From Bacillus sp. FJAT-26390 (GTDB taxonomy: Bacteria > Bacillota > Bacilli > Paenibacillales > Paenibacillaceae), in assembly GCF_001682865.1 (NCBI RefSeq), contig NZ_MAQX01000011.1, positions 1,136,241 through 1,200,240 of the forward strand: DNA of 64,000 nucleotides. Direction: 5' to 3'. The position numbers and the translations under genes were made by a program. Position 1 is the stretch's first letter. Each line of letters starts with the position of its first letter. The notes beneath the pieces are model-generated. The model had not been told where the DNA came from and did not search any database. It was given only the letters and a program-made list of their open reading frames with translations. Shown in pieces: positions 26,630 to 35,587 of this stretch.

Positions 26630-28291
26630 TTATTTGCCGTTAATCAAAGCTAAGTTCTCTTTCCATCTTGCTGTGCGGAACTCGTTGACTTTGTCGAAGC
26701 CGAGGCTTGTTGTCGTTTTCTTCGCTTCGTCGATCAGGCTAAGCACCTCAGCGTCGCTCTTCGCGAACAGGATTTTGCCGAAGTATTCGTTAGCGATCTC
26801 CGTAACCTGTTGGTTGATAATCCCTTCATCCGTCTCAGGAGCCGGGTCGATATTGTTGTACTGCGTCATGTTTTGCGATGTTTTCCAAGCGATGTTCAGC
26901 TGTGCCAAAGCACCCCAGTTGCGTTGGTCCTCCGGCAGCGTTTGCTCGATCTTCTGCTTGCTCGTATCAACAAACGTAGCGTTTCCTGCCCATACGTATG
27001 CTTCCAGCTTATCCTTGTCCTTCACCTCTTGCGTAGTGCTGAACCATTTGTCGTTCGGAATTGGCGCGCCGTCTGCGTCAAAATCATCCCAATACAAGCC
27101 TTGCGGTCCGAAGAACATAATGCGCGTGCCTTCCTCGCCTGTCATCCAATCCAAGTAAGCGAAAATCGCTTCCGGGTTTTTGGCGCTTGTCGTAATGACG
27201 TTAACGTTCCAGCCAAGCGCATTATAACCATTCGGATACACTTTGTTTTTATCCAAGCCAGCCTTCGCTACCGGCCAAATAAACTCATAACCTGCATTTG
27301 GATCCTGTGCTTTTAACGCGTTATGGCCTTCGCGGCCCATGTTCGTTGCATTGCCGCCCACGAATACAGCGACCCTGCCAGTTGCCAGCTTTTCTTTCAC
27401 CTGATCGTCCTTTTGCGTCATCGCATCCTGCGTCATCAAGCCTTCTCTAAACAGCTTGCTTGCATAAAGCATCGTTTCCTTCCAAGCTTCATTGTTATAG
27501 ATCGTATCGAACTTATCGCCATTCGGGAATGCCTTCATCGCGTGGAATGCGCCGGCTGCGCCCTCTTGGAAGCTAGGGAACATGACTTCAACGCCGGAAG
27601 CGTTGCCGCCAACCTCTAAAGGCACAACGTCAGGATATTTGGATTTTACCTGCTGCAAGTAAGCGTACAAATCATCAGTCGTTTCAAGCTTAGGCGAGCC
27701 AAGCTCCGCATATATCTTCTTATTCACAAACCAGCCGCCGTTGCCTGTAGGCGCAGCCGTATACCAGTTCGGGAATTGATAGATTTTGCCGTCGCTGGAG
27801 CGAAGCATGTTCAATGTCTCTTCGCCCGCCCATTTTTTCAAATTGGGATACTTATCGATATATTCGTCAAGGGGAACGAGCGCTCCCGCTGATCTTAGCC
27901 GTTCTACTTCTGGACCGCGGTCCATCATAATTGCGTCGGGAAGCTCTTTGGAGGCGATCATCGTGCTCAGCTTCTGCGCTGCCGCACCGCCGGATTGAAT
28001 CGGATTTACCGTAACCTTCAAATTATCCTGTACCCATTTGCTGTTCGGGTTCGCGCCCCATGGCTCCGTGGTCCACCAGTCATAATGTACATAATAAGAA
28101 AATGATACCGGCGTTTCCCCCAAAACAAACCCTTTGCTCGTTTCTGCTTTATTAGAGCCTGTGTTGCCTGAATTGCCTGCTTTGCCCGTATTTCCGGTGT
28201 TTCCGCCATTATTGCCGGAGCAACCCGCGAGCAGCACAGAACCGGCAAGACCGACAGTCATAAGCGTGGTTAGCAGCTTTTTTCCTTTCAT
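26630..28291 (-). CDS. Sugar ABC transporter substrate-binding lipoprotein (LplA-like)
   Basis: A 553-residue extracellular binding protein, SBP family 1. The lipobox LAGSVLLAGCSG gives the lipidated Cys at about 24, followed by a Gly/Asn/Thr-rich linker. The large size and motifs such as FPNWYTAAPTGNGGWFVNKKIY and PEAIFAYLDWMTGEEGTRIMFFGP are those of LplA-type proteins, which bind complex oligosaccharides. It follows its two permease genes (LplB-LplC-LplA order reversed in position from lplABC) and closes the operon. Confidence 0.88.
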   Translation of the reverse strand: MKGKKLLTTLMTVGLAGSVLLAGCSGNNGGNTGNTGKAGNSGNTGSNKAETSKGFVLGETPVSFSYYVHYDWWTTEPWGANPNSKWVQDNLKVTVNPIQSGGAAAQKLSTMIASKELPDAIMMDRGPEVERLRSAGALVPLDEYIDKYPNLKKWAGEETLNMLRSSDGKIYQFPNWYTAAPTGNGGWFVNKKIYAELGSPKLETTDDLYAYLQQVKSKYPDVVPLEVGGNASGVEVMFPSFQEGAAGAFHAMKAFPNGDKFDTIYNNEAWKETMLYASKLFREGLMTQDAMTQKDDQVKEKLATGRVAVFVGGNATNMGREGHNALKAQDPNAGYEFIWPVAKAGLDKNKVYPNGYNALGWNVNVITTSAKNPEAIFAYLDWMTGEEGTRIMFFGPQGLYWDDFDADGAPIPNDKWFSTTQEVKDKDKLEAYVWAGNATFVDTSKQKIEQTLPEDQRNWGALAQLNIAWKTSQNMTQYNNIDPAPETDEGIINQQVTEIANEYFGKILFAKSDAEVLSLIDEAKKTTTSLGFDKVNEFRTARWKENLALINGK

Positions 28292-28363
28292 ATTCGTACG
28301 CCTCCCATTTTTTAATATATATACTCAAACCACTCGCCGAAGCTATTTGGCCGAATACCAGCT

Positions 28364-29266
28364 TTACTCCTTTAAGGAGCCGATCATGACGCCTTTTACG
28401 AAAAAACGTTGAACGAACGGATATACCAATACGATTGGAATCGTGGCTACCATCATCGTCGCCATCGTGAGCGACTTGCTCGTGACGCTCTGCATCCGGC
28501 TTAAGGCATCCGTAGCGGCGCCGCTGCCTTGCGAAGCGATCGACAGCTGCTCGCTCATCGTGTTCGAGTTCATAATTTGCTGCAGGAATGTCTGAATCGG
28601 ATACAGCTTCGCGTCGTTAATGAAGATCGTGGCCGTAAACCAATCGTTCCAATGGTAAACCGCCGTAAACAATGAAAGCGTAGCCAATACAGGGCCTGAT
28701 AAAGGAAGCACAATTTTGAAAAAGATGCCAAACGTGCTTGCGCCATCCATTTTCGCCGATTCCTCCAGCCCATCGGGCAAGCCCATGAAGAAGGTGCGGA
28801 ATATGATCATATTCCATACGCTGACCGCGGTCGGAATGACCATGACCCAGAACGTATCCATCAGGCCAAGCTCGCGGTTTAGCAGGTAGAAGGGGATGAG
28901 CCCGCCGCTGAAATACATCGTAATAATCGCAAAAACCATATAAAATTTCTTCCCGATAACGCCTTTGACGGACAAGCCGTAAGCGAAAATAGCGGTGAAG
29001 AAAATCGATATCGCAGTTCCGGCAATGGTACGCGCAACCGAAATGAGAAAGGCGTCCACGATGCGGTCATTTTGGAATACGATGCTGTAATTATCAAGCG
29101 TAAACACTCTTGGCCATACCGTTATTCCGCCCTTTGCCGTATCCAACCCCTCATTAAAGGAAATGACGGCAGAGTTCCAGAACGGATATAGAGTAGCCAG
29201 CCCTAGCAGCACTAGGAAGATATAAATGAACGTTTGCAATACTTTGTCGCCGCTGCTCAGCTTCAC
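28364..29266 (-). CDS. Sugar ABC transporter permease (LplC-like)
   Basis: A 300-residue CUT1 permease with six predicted helices. The coupling loop is EESAKMDGASTFGIFFKIVLPLSGP, of which EESAKMDGAS is the conserved core. The C-terminus ends QRFFVKGVMIGSLKE, typical of LplC/YtcP proteins. GTG start at 29266 with a weak ribosome site. No ATPase is encoded in the locus; these transporters usually share a genome-wide MsmX-type ATPase. Confidence 0.88.
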   Translation of the reverse strand: MKLSSGDKVLQTFIYIFLVLLGLATLYPFWNSAVISFNEGLDTAKGGITVWPRVFTLDNYSIVFQNDRIVDAFLISVARTIAGTAISIFFTAIFAYGLSVKGVIGKKFYMVFAIITMYFSGGLIPFYLLNRELGLMDTFWVMVIPTAVSVWNMIIFRTFFMGLPDGLEESAKMDGASTFGIFFKIVLPLSGPVLATLSLFTAVYHWNDWFTATIFINDAKLYPIQTFLQQIMNSNTMSEQLSIASQGSGAATDALSRMQSVTSKSLTMATMMVATIPIVLVYPFVQRFFVKGVMIGSLKE

Positions 29267-29312
29267 TAGGCTTCACCACTTTTCTGCATATTAGCTGCCA
29301 TTCGGGTCCGCT

Positions 29313-30272
29313 TTACCATAGGCTTGTACCTGCTCTTCTAGACAGATAGTTCGCCATCGTCAGCAAACCAACGCTAATAATCGCTTTGAACAAGCCAACC
29401 GCCGCCGCATACGAGAATCGGTTGTTAATGATCCCTATCCGGTACGCATACGTATCGATGACCTCCGCCACATCGCGGAGCATCGCGCTTTTGCCAAGCA
29501 GGAGCAAATCGTCGAAACCAGCATTCAACAAGCTGCCGATGTTCAGTATTAGAAAAATAATAATGACCGGCGTAATCGAAGGAAGCGTTATCAAAAAAAT
29601 CTGTTTGAACTTGCTTGCCCCGTCAATCGACGCCGCCTCATACAAGCTCGGATTCACGCCTGCAATCGCCGCCAAATAAACGATCGTCGCAAAGCCGATT
29701 TCCTTCCACAAATTCGTCGTCACGATTATTCCCCAGAAGTACTGGGGCAGCGACAGAAAATTAATCGGCTTGTCGATGAGCCCAAGCGACTGCAGCAGGA
29801 TGTTCAAGCTTCCGTTATCGACGGAGAGGATCGAGATCGTAAAGCCGGACACGATTACCCACGATAAAAAATGGGGCAAATAGCTGATCGTTTGAATCAC
29901 TTTTTTGAACGCCATGTTTCTAACTTCATTAAGCATGAGCGCAAGCAAAATCGGAGCCGGGAAGTTGATAACCAGCTTCAATAGACTGATTACAATAGTG
30001 TTCTTTATTACCCGGAAGAAGTCAGGCGAGTTAAAAAACATTTCGAAATGCTTAAACCCTGCCCATGGGCTGCCAAAAAAGCCTTTAAACAAGCTGTAGT
30101 CCTGAAAGGCCATCAGCACGCCGTACATCGGAAAGTAATTAAATACGAGGATAAAAACCAATGCCGGAAAAATCATCAGCTGTACTTGCCATTGCGACAA
30201 AAACCGCCGCCAAAGCGGTCTTTGTCTGCGAGGGCTGCTTACCGCTGTATTTGCTGTAACAGGTGTTTGCAC
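29313..30272 (-). CDS. Sugar ABC transporter permease (LplB-like)
   Basis: A 319-residue CUT1 permease. The N-terminal cytoplasmic stretch is rich in Pro and Arg, followed by six membrane helices; coupling loop YEAASIDGASKFKQI. FPMYGVLMAFQDYSLFKGF is typical of the LplB/YteP branch that partners LplC. GTG start at 30272 with GGAGGTAGC. It opens the second transporter unit, 25 bases after the first. Confidence 0.88.
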   Translation of the reverse strand: MQTPVTANTAVSSPRRQRPLWRRFLSQWQVQLMIFPALVFILVFNYFPMYGVLMAFQDYSLFKGFFGSPWAGFKHFEMFFNSPDFFRVIKNTIVISLLKLVINFPAPILLALMLNEVRNMAFKKVIQTISYLPHFLSWVIVSGFTISILSVDNGSLNILLQSLGLIDKPINFLSLPQYFWGIIVTTNLWKEIGFATIVYLAAIAGVNPSLYEAASIDGASKFKQIFLITLPSITPVIIIFLILNIGSLLNAGFDDLLLLGKSAMLRDVAEVIDTYAYRIGIINNRFSYAAAVGLFKAIISVGLLTMANYLSRRAGTSLW

Positions 30273-30297
30273 GCTACCTCCGCCTCCCTATTCTGGC

Positions 30298-31182
30298 TTA
30301 GCCCTTCACCGCTCCGGCTGTTATGCCGCGCGACATTTGCTCCGTAAACAACAAATAAATGATGACGGTCGGCAAAGCAATAATCGTCATGACCGCAAAC
30401 TGGGCGCCATAATTGGATGAATATTGCCCGGTGAATTTCATAATGGAAAATGGCAGCGTCTTGAACGTCTCGGACGTTAGAAACGTATTCGCCATAATGA
30501 ATTCATTCCACCAGCTGATGAAGTTCATAATGCATACCGTTGCGATAGCAGGCTTCGTAATGGGCATGATAATGCGGAAAATAACGCCAAAGACGGAGCA
30601 GCCGTCCATCACCGCCGATTCCTCGATGCTCCTTGGGATCGTCTCCAGAAAGCCCGAAATAATAAGCAGGCTGATCGGCAACGAAAAAGCAATGTACGGT
30701 AGAATGAGCGACAAAGGATTATCGATGAGATTCAGCTTGTCGAACAAAATGAAGTTCGGCAGCAGCGTCGCGTGAATCGGTACGATCATGCCAAGCATGA
30801 TGAAAGCCATCGCCGGCCCCCGCAGCTTCCACTCCATTCGCGTGAACGCGTAGCTCAGCATTAGCGCGAGGAAGGCCGCTACCAGAATCGTCACGGTCGT
30901 AATAAACACGCTGTTGAGCAAGAAGCGCGGAACGCTCCCGTATGTGAATGCATTCACGTAGTTATTCCATTCAAACGATTTAGGCCATTTTAAAATGCCG
31001 CTTCCAAAAAAATCTCCGCTCTTCAGAAACGAATAATTGATCAGCCAAATGAGCGGAAAAATTTGAAGCAGCGCCACGCTCCATAAGATGAGATGAAGAA
31101 TAACCTTTATTGCGGGCGATGCGGCATCCTTTTTCTTAATGCCTACCGCTTCCCGATTGGTCTTAGCTGTAACGGCTCCCAC
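30298..31182 (-). CDS. Sugar ABC transporter permease (MalG/MsmG type)
   Basis: A 294-residue CUT1 permease with six helices and coupling loop EESAVMDGCSVFGVIFRI; the C-terminus is EQMSRGITAGAVKG, a MalG-type ending. The start is GTG at 31182: AGGAGG is seven bases before it, but only one base before the ATG at 31188, so the ATG cannot be used efficiently. It belongs to the first transporter unit (binding protein, MalF-like, MalG-like). Confidence 0.88.
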   Translation of the reverse strand: MGAVTAKTNREAVGIKKKDAASPAIKVILHLILWSVALLQIFPLIWLINYSFLKSGDFFGSGILKWPKSFEWNNYVNAFTYGSVPRFLLNSVFITTVTILVAAFLALMLSYAFTRMEWKLRGPAMAFIMLGMIVPIHATLLPNFILFDKLNLIDNPLSLILPYIAFSLPISLLIISGFLETIPRSIEESAVMDGCSVFGVIFRIIMPITKPAIATVCIMNFISWWNEFIMANTFLTSETFKTLPFSIMKFTGQYSSNYGAQFAVMTIIALPTVIIYLLFTEQMSRGITAGAVKG

Positions 31183-31237
31183 AAGCATGCCTCCTAAAAA
31201 TTCGTATAACCAAAAAATGCATACGCATCTGCCTACG

Positions 31238-32122
31238 TTAGAACTCGCCGACATCCTTCTTGAACGCCTTATTCATCGCAAGCGTAATAATAAGACAAAT
31301 AATGACGAACACAACGGATATCGCGTTTCCATAGCCGTAAAGCGAGGAGGAAAACGCTGTTTTGTACAAGTAGTTGCCGATGAATTGCGTCGTATTGGCT
31401 GGTCCTCCGTTCGTCATGAGAAACACCGTTTCCATCTGCTTCAAGCAGGCGGTGACAGCAATGACGACCGCAACCCGAACCATAGGAGAGAGCAGCGGAA
31501 TGATAACTCTTGTATACAAATTCACTCTGCCTGCGCCATCCAGCTCAGCGGCTTCGAATAGATCCTTCGGTATGCCTTGCAGCCCGGCATAATAAAGCAG
31601 CAGCGCATAGCCGAACCCTTGCCACATGACGACGACAATGACGCACCAAATGGCGATTTGCGGATCTCCGAGCCAGTCCTGCTTCCAAGCGCTTAAGCCT
31701 ACGCCTTCAAGCAATTTATTTAACATCCCGAAATTCGGATGAAATACGCTTACCCACATTTTTGAGGTAACAACGATCGAAATAACGGCCGGTATAAAAA
31801 AGATGGCCCGGAACCATTTCTCTAGCTTTCCTGCATGCGTGACGAATATCGCAAACAATAATGCAAGGGGATGCTGAATCAGAAGCGTTGCTGCAAGCAG
31901 CAGCAGCGCGTTGCGCAATGACCGCCAAAAAACGCCGTCATGAAATAAGATTTTAATATAATTGTCCAGCCCAACGAACTCGTATGCGCCAATTCCCGTC
32001 CAATTCGTCGTACCATAGTAACCGCTCATGATAATCGGAAAGCAAACCATGAAGAGAAACAGCATAAAGCCAGGTGCGACTAGCCAGAAGATGGTGAGCC
32101 GATTGCTCATCAGTTTGTGCAT
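31238..32122 (-). CDS. Sugar ABC transporter permease (MalF/MsmF type)
   Basis: A 294-residue CUT1 permease with six helices. Coupling loop FEAAELDGAGRVNLYTRVIIPLL (core EAAELDGAG). It pairs with the MalG-type permease encoded 55 bases downstream. ATG start with GGGGAG. Substrate is set by the binding protein at 32204-33571. Confidence 0.88.
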   Translation of the reverse strand: MHKLMSNRLTIFWLVAPGFMLFLFMVCFPIIMSGYYGTTNWTGIGAYEFVGLDNYIKILFHDGVFWRSLRNALLLLAATLLIQHPLALLFAIFVTHAGKLEKWFRAIFFIPAVISIVVTSKMWVSVFHPNFGMLNKLLEGVGLSAWKQDWLGDPQIAIWCVIVVVMWQGFGYALLLYYAGLQGIPKDLFEAAELDGAGRVNLYTRVIIPLLSPMVRVAVVIAVTACLKQMETVFLMTNGGPANTTQFIGNYLYKTAFSSSLYGYGNAISVVFVIICLIITLAMNKAFKKDVGEF

Positions 32123-32203
32123 GGTTCTCCCCGCTCTCTCTTTCGTAGAAGGCCGGGACAGCCAATATCATTTGGCCATCCCGCCGCTACCAGGTTAATC
32201 TTG

Positions 32204-33571
32204 TTATTTCAGAACAGCGACTGCTGCATCCATTTCCGTCAGGAACTGCTCCGGCGTAATTTGTTTGCCGAACAGCTTCTGGTGTGCTTCCATTACTTTT
32301 GTCTTAAACTCATCCGTGCCATTGTCATGAACTGGCGTACCGCTGGAAGATGTCATTGCGCTGAAAATATCAACCAGCTGCTTTTGAAGCGCCGTTTCGT
32401 TGCCAGTCAAGAACTGGTCAAACTTCTGAGCCGGCGTGCCGGAGCCGTTTTGCCATACTTGCTTCGCCCAATTGTCCGGTGCAAAGAAGTATTTCAGGAA
32501 TGCTACCGCTGCTTCTGGGTTTTTCGAGTTTTTCGATACGGAGTATCCGCCGCCATACCAAGCCGCTACGTCCGTTGCCTTGCCTTTATCGGAAGCCGGA
32601 TACGAGATCGCGCCTACGTTGTTGCGGAACTCTTCAGGGAAGTTCTCGTCCGTTGCAAGTCCCGCTTCCCAGTTGCCCATCACGTACATGGCCGCTTGGC
32701 CTTGGCCGAACAGATTGCGGGATGTGCCGTAATCCGCTGTCAGGAAGCCGTCTGCGAGTCCTTTATTTTCTGCCAGCGCCGCAATGTCCTGTGCCGCTGC
32801 CAAGAAATCAGCATCGCCGGAGAATTTGCCTTCGCCCTTTAGAACCGCATCCATTTTGTTGAAATCGCCTGTATGGCGCTGTGCCGCATATTCGAACCAG
32901 ATTGGCAGCGACCAGCCTTCCATTGCGTTTGTAGCGATCGGGTTAATCTTTTTGGCTCTTAGCTGCTTCGAAACCTCCAGCAATTCTGCCGTCGTTGTCG
33001 GCACTTTCAAGCCGTTGTCGTCAAATAGCTTCTTGTTATAGTAGATAACGAGGAAATCCGTTCCGCGCGGCAAGCCGTACAGCTTGCCGTCTTGGGAGAA
33101 GCCGTCTGTCGCGCCTGGAACAAAATTGCTGTCCGCAAATTCTGATGCATTCAGCTCAAGCAGCATATTGTTGTCGATAAGCGGCTTGATGAAAGAGGTT
33201 TGGCCCCATGATTGAATAATGTCAGGCACCGCATCGGTTGAAGCGTATACTTTGATTTTGGCTTTGTACGGCTCATCCTGAAGCGCCTCGACTTCAATTT
33301 TCACGTTCGGGTTTTCAGCCATGTAGCTATCGATGATCGCTTGCTCGATTTTGCCTGCTCCGTTAGAGCGGTCCGCGAGCGCCGTAAAAAACTTAAGCGT
33401 TACCGGCTCTGCTGTTTTGCCCTCAACCGGAGCCTCTGTTTCCTTCGCTTCGTTGCTAGGGCTCGGCGCATTCGTGCTCTTATTTCCGTTTGCTCCGTTA
33501 TTGCCGGAGCCGCATGCCGTTACCGTAAACACCATAAGCATCGCCACGAGCGTGATCCATATTTTTTTCAT
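32204..33571 (-). CDS. Sugar ABC transporter substrate-binding lipoprotein (MsmE-like)
   Basis: A 455-residue binding protein, SBP family 1. The lipobox MVFTVTACGSG gives the lipidated Cys near residue 20, followed by an Asn/Ser/Pro linker. LYGLPRGTDFLVIYYNKKLF and AAMYVMGNWEAGLA are usual for oligosaccharide-binding members. The start is ATG at 33571, five bases after GGTGGGG; the longer open reading has no ribosome site. First gene of the transporter run, divergent from yesM. Confidence 0.9.
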   Translation of the reverse strand: MKKIWITLVAMLMVFTVTACGSGNNGANGNKSTNAPSPSNEAKETEAPVEGKTAEPVTLKFFTALADRSNGAGKIEQAIIDSYMAENPNVKIEVEALQDEPYKAKIKVYASTDAVPDIIQSWGQTSFIKPLIDNNMLLELNASEFADSNFVPGATDGFSQDGKLYGLPRGTDFLVIYYNKKLFDDNGLKVPTTTAELLEVSKQLRAKKINPIATNAMEGWSLPIWFEYAAQRHTGDFNKMDAVLKGEGKFSGDADFLAAAQDIAALAENKGLADGFLTADYGTSRNLFGQGQAAMYVMGNWEAGLATDENFPEEFRNNVGAISYPASDKGKATDVAAWYGGGYSVSKNSKNPEAAVAFLKYFFAPDNWAKQVWQNGSGTPAQKFDQFLTGNETALQKQLVDIFSAMTSSSGTPVHDNGTDEFKTKVMEAHQKLFGKQITPEQFLTEMDAAVAVLK

Positions 33572-33620
33572 CGCTACCCCACCTTTATTTGTTTGACCAG
33601 GTATTTCCTGTTCTGCCCCC

Positions 33621-33626
33621 ATTATA
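33621..33626 (-). promoter_or_regulatory. Candidate -10 box of the sugar transporter operon
   Basis: A perfect TATAAT on the minus strand, 50 bases before the ATG at 33571. No good -35 lies upstream, as expected for a promoter needing an activator. ATTTTGG occurs twice at 12-bp spacing just upstream (about 33641-33665) and could be part of a YesN site. Confidence 0.45.
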
Positions 33627-33766
33627 ACTTGGAACTCCCATGCCAAAATATGACCCAAAATTTAGAATAGATGCCTCATTTTTTGGATCATAAGCAAAAA
33701 ACCACTTCCTCCAATTATTTCTTGGTATACTGAAATCACAAATTTGAATGACTACAGGTGAAAATG

Positions 33767-35587
33767 ATGAGAGCTCTTTTCCCTCCATTTCGACATATTA
33801 CGCTGCAGCGCAAATTGCTTACGTTAGTCATTCCGCTTCTTATCGTTACCGTAGGTGTTACGGGTCTGTATTCGTACTACATCGCCTCAGGCGAGGTCGT
33901 CGATAAGCTGCGCCAGTCTCAGCTGAACATGGCAATCAAGACGAAGGACCAGCTGGACTATTTTGCCAAAAGCACGCTAAGCTTCTCCAATTACTTATTT
34001 CTGAATCCGACCGTGCAAGGCATGGTGATGAATGGCGATACGCCCCAGCGCCGCGACCAGGTATTCAAAAATTTGCTGCCGCTGATGGTTACCGGGGAAT
34101 CGATCCAGTCGCTCATCCTCTACCCGACCTCGAAGGAGCATGAATCCGGCCAGCCGTTTGTCATTACGCAAACAGGCATCGCAAGCGCAATTAGCTTAGA
34201 TGGATTTACCAAAACCCGTTACTATGAAAGGCTAGCCAAAACAGAGAACGGACAAATTTGGGATATGTTCTATCCGTCGGATTATATTTTGCCTGGCGAT
34301 TACCATCATAAGATCGTCCTGATTAAGCCCTACAAAAGCTTTTACAATTATGCGCGCAACGGCCTTCTGATCATTGGGATGGACGCGGATAAACTAAGCA
34401 AGACGCTGTATCATGACAACGGGGATGCCACGCAGTTTATTATGAATGACCAAGGCATCGTGCTCGCCGCAACCGACATGCAGTGGATCGGCAAGCCGGT
34501 CACCCTGCTTCCCGTATTTGACCAGACGAATGTAGACAATATTCATCCGGATCACGGCCTCGAGCTACTGAAGCAGAAGAAACAATATATCGTCTCGGAT
34601 TCCGTATCGGACATTACCGGCTGGCATTCCGTCGTCATTCAGGATCGCAGCAAGCTGGTGCTAGAACTAAAGCATATCGGCTCCGTCACATTCTCGATCA
34701 TGGCTGTCGTGACGCTGATCACCATCCTTGTCTCATGGGTCATCGCCCGCATTATTACGAATCCGATGAAAAAGCTCATGTTTTCTATGAAAGCGCTTCA
34801 GACCGGTGATTTTACGCAGCGTGTCCATTTTAACGGCAATGATGAGATCGGCAGGCTCGGACATTTGTACAACACGATGGTCGGACGGATCAAGACGTTG
34901 ATCGACGATGTCTACGCCTCGCGGCTGAAGCAGAAGGAAGCGGAGCTTAAGGCGCTGCAATCGCAAATTAATCCTCATTTTCTGTACAATACGCTGAATA
35001 TGATCAACTGGAGTGCCATGCAAAAGGGAGACAAGGAGATTTCCGAAATGGTTATTTCACTCTCGCAGGTGTTTCGTTTAAGCCTTAACAGCGGCAACGA
35101 CTTCGTCGAGCTGGAGCATGAGATGGAGCTGGTGCGAAACTACTTGTTTTTGCAAAAGAAACGGTTCACGACCCGCTTTAATTTTGAAATCGACATGGAG
35201 CCGTCCATCCAGCATTTCCGCATGCCGAAGCTGCTGCTTCAGCCGCTCGTCGAGAACGCCATTATTCATGCGATCGAGCCCTCTGGCGGCAATGGACATA
35301 TTCACGTCAAAGCTTATACGGAGGATTCGCGGATCATTTTGGAGGTCGCGGATAACGGGCTGGGCATGCCGGATGAACAGGTGCAGCGTTTGAACCAAGC
35401 GCCGGCACAAGAGCCAATGAAAAACTTGCAAATGAATGCGCCCCACTCCGGGATGGCATTGTCCAATATTAAAGAAAGGCTCGCTCTATTTTATGAGCAG
35501 GCGGAATTCGAGATTGTGAGCAGAGAAGGCTTGGGTACTAGAGTGCAATTACGAATCAAACAAGGGGGCAATGGAAATGGCGCTTAA
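33767..35587 (+). CDS. yesM: YesM-type sensor histidine kinase
   Basis: A 606-residue membrane kinase. Two membrane segments (about 15-37 and 300-322) flank an extracytoplasmic dCache-like domain. Then come a HAMP region (about 323-375), a His_kinase domain with LQSQINPHFLYNTLN (phospho-acceptor H404) and an ATPase domain with PLLQPLVENAIIHAI and DNGLGM. The start is ATG at 33767 or 33764: AGGTG is six or three bases upstream, which favours 33767. It overlaps yesN by 11 bases. Divergent from the sugar transporters, which it probably controls. Confidence 0.9.
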   Translation: MRALFPPFRHITLQRKLLTLVIPLLIVTVGVTGLYSYYIASGEVVDKLRQSQLNMAIKTKDQLDYFAKSTLSFSNYLFLNPTVQGMVMNGDTPQRRDQVFKNLLPLMVTGESIQSLILYPTSKEHESGQPFVITQTGIASAISLDGFTKTRYYERLAKTENGQIWDMFYPSDYILPGDYHHKIVLIKPYKSFYNYARNGLLIIGMDADKLSKTLYHDNGDATQFIMNDQGIVLAATDMQWIGKPVTLLPVFDQTNVDNIHPDHGLELLKQKKQYIVSDSVSDITGWHSVVIQDRSKLVLELKHIGSVTFSIMAVVTLITILVSWVIARIITNPMKKLMFSMKALQTGDFTQRVHFNGNDEIGRLGHLYNTMVGRIKTLIDDVYASRLKQKEAELKALQSQINPHFLYNTLNMINWSAMQKGDKEISEMVISLSQVFRLSLNSGNDFVELEHEMELVRNYLFLQKKRFTTRFNFEIDMEPSIQHFRMPKLLLQPLVENAIIHAIEPSGGNGHIHVKAYTEDSRIILEVADNGLGMPDEQVQRLNQAPAQEPMKNLQMNAPHSGMALSNIKERLALFYEQAEFEIVSREGLGTRVQLRIKQGGNGNGA

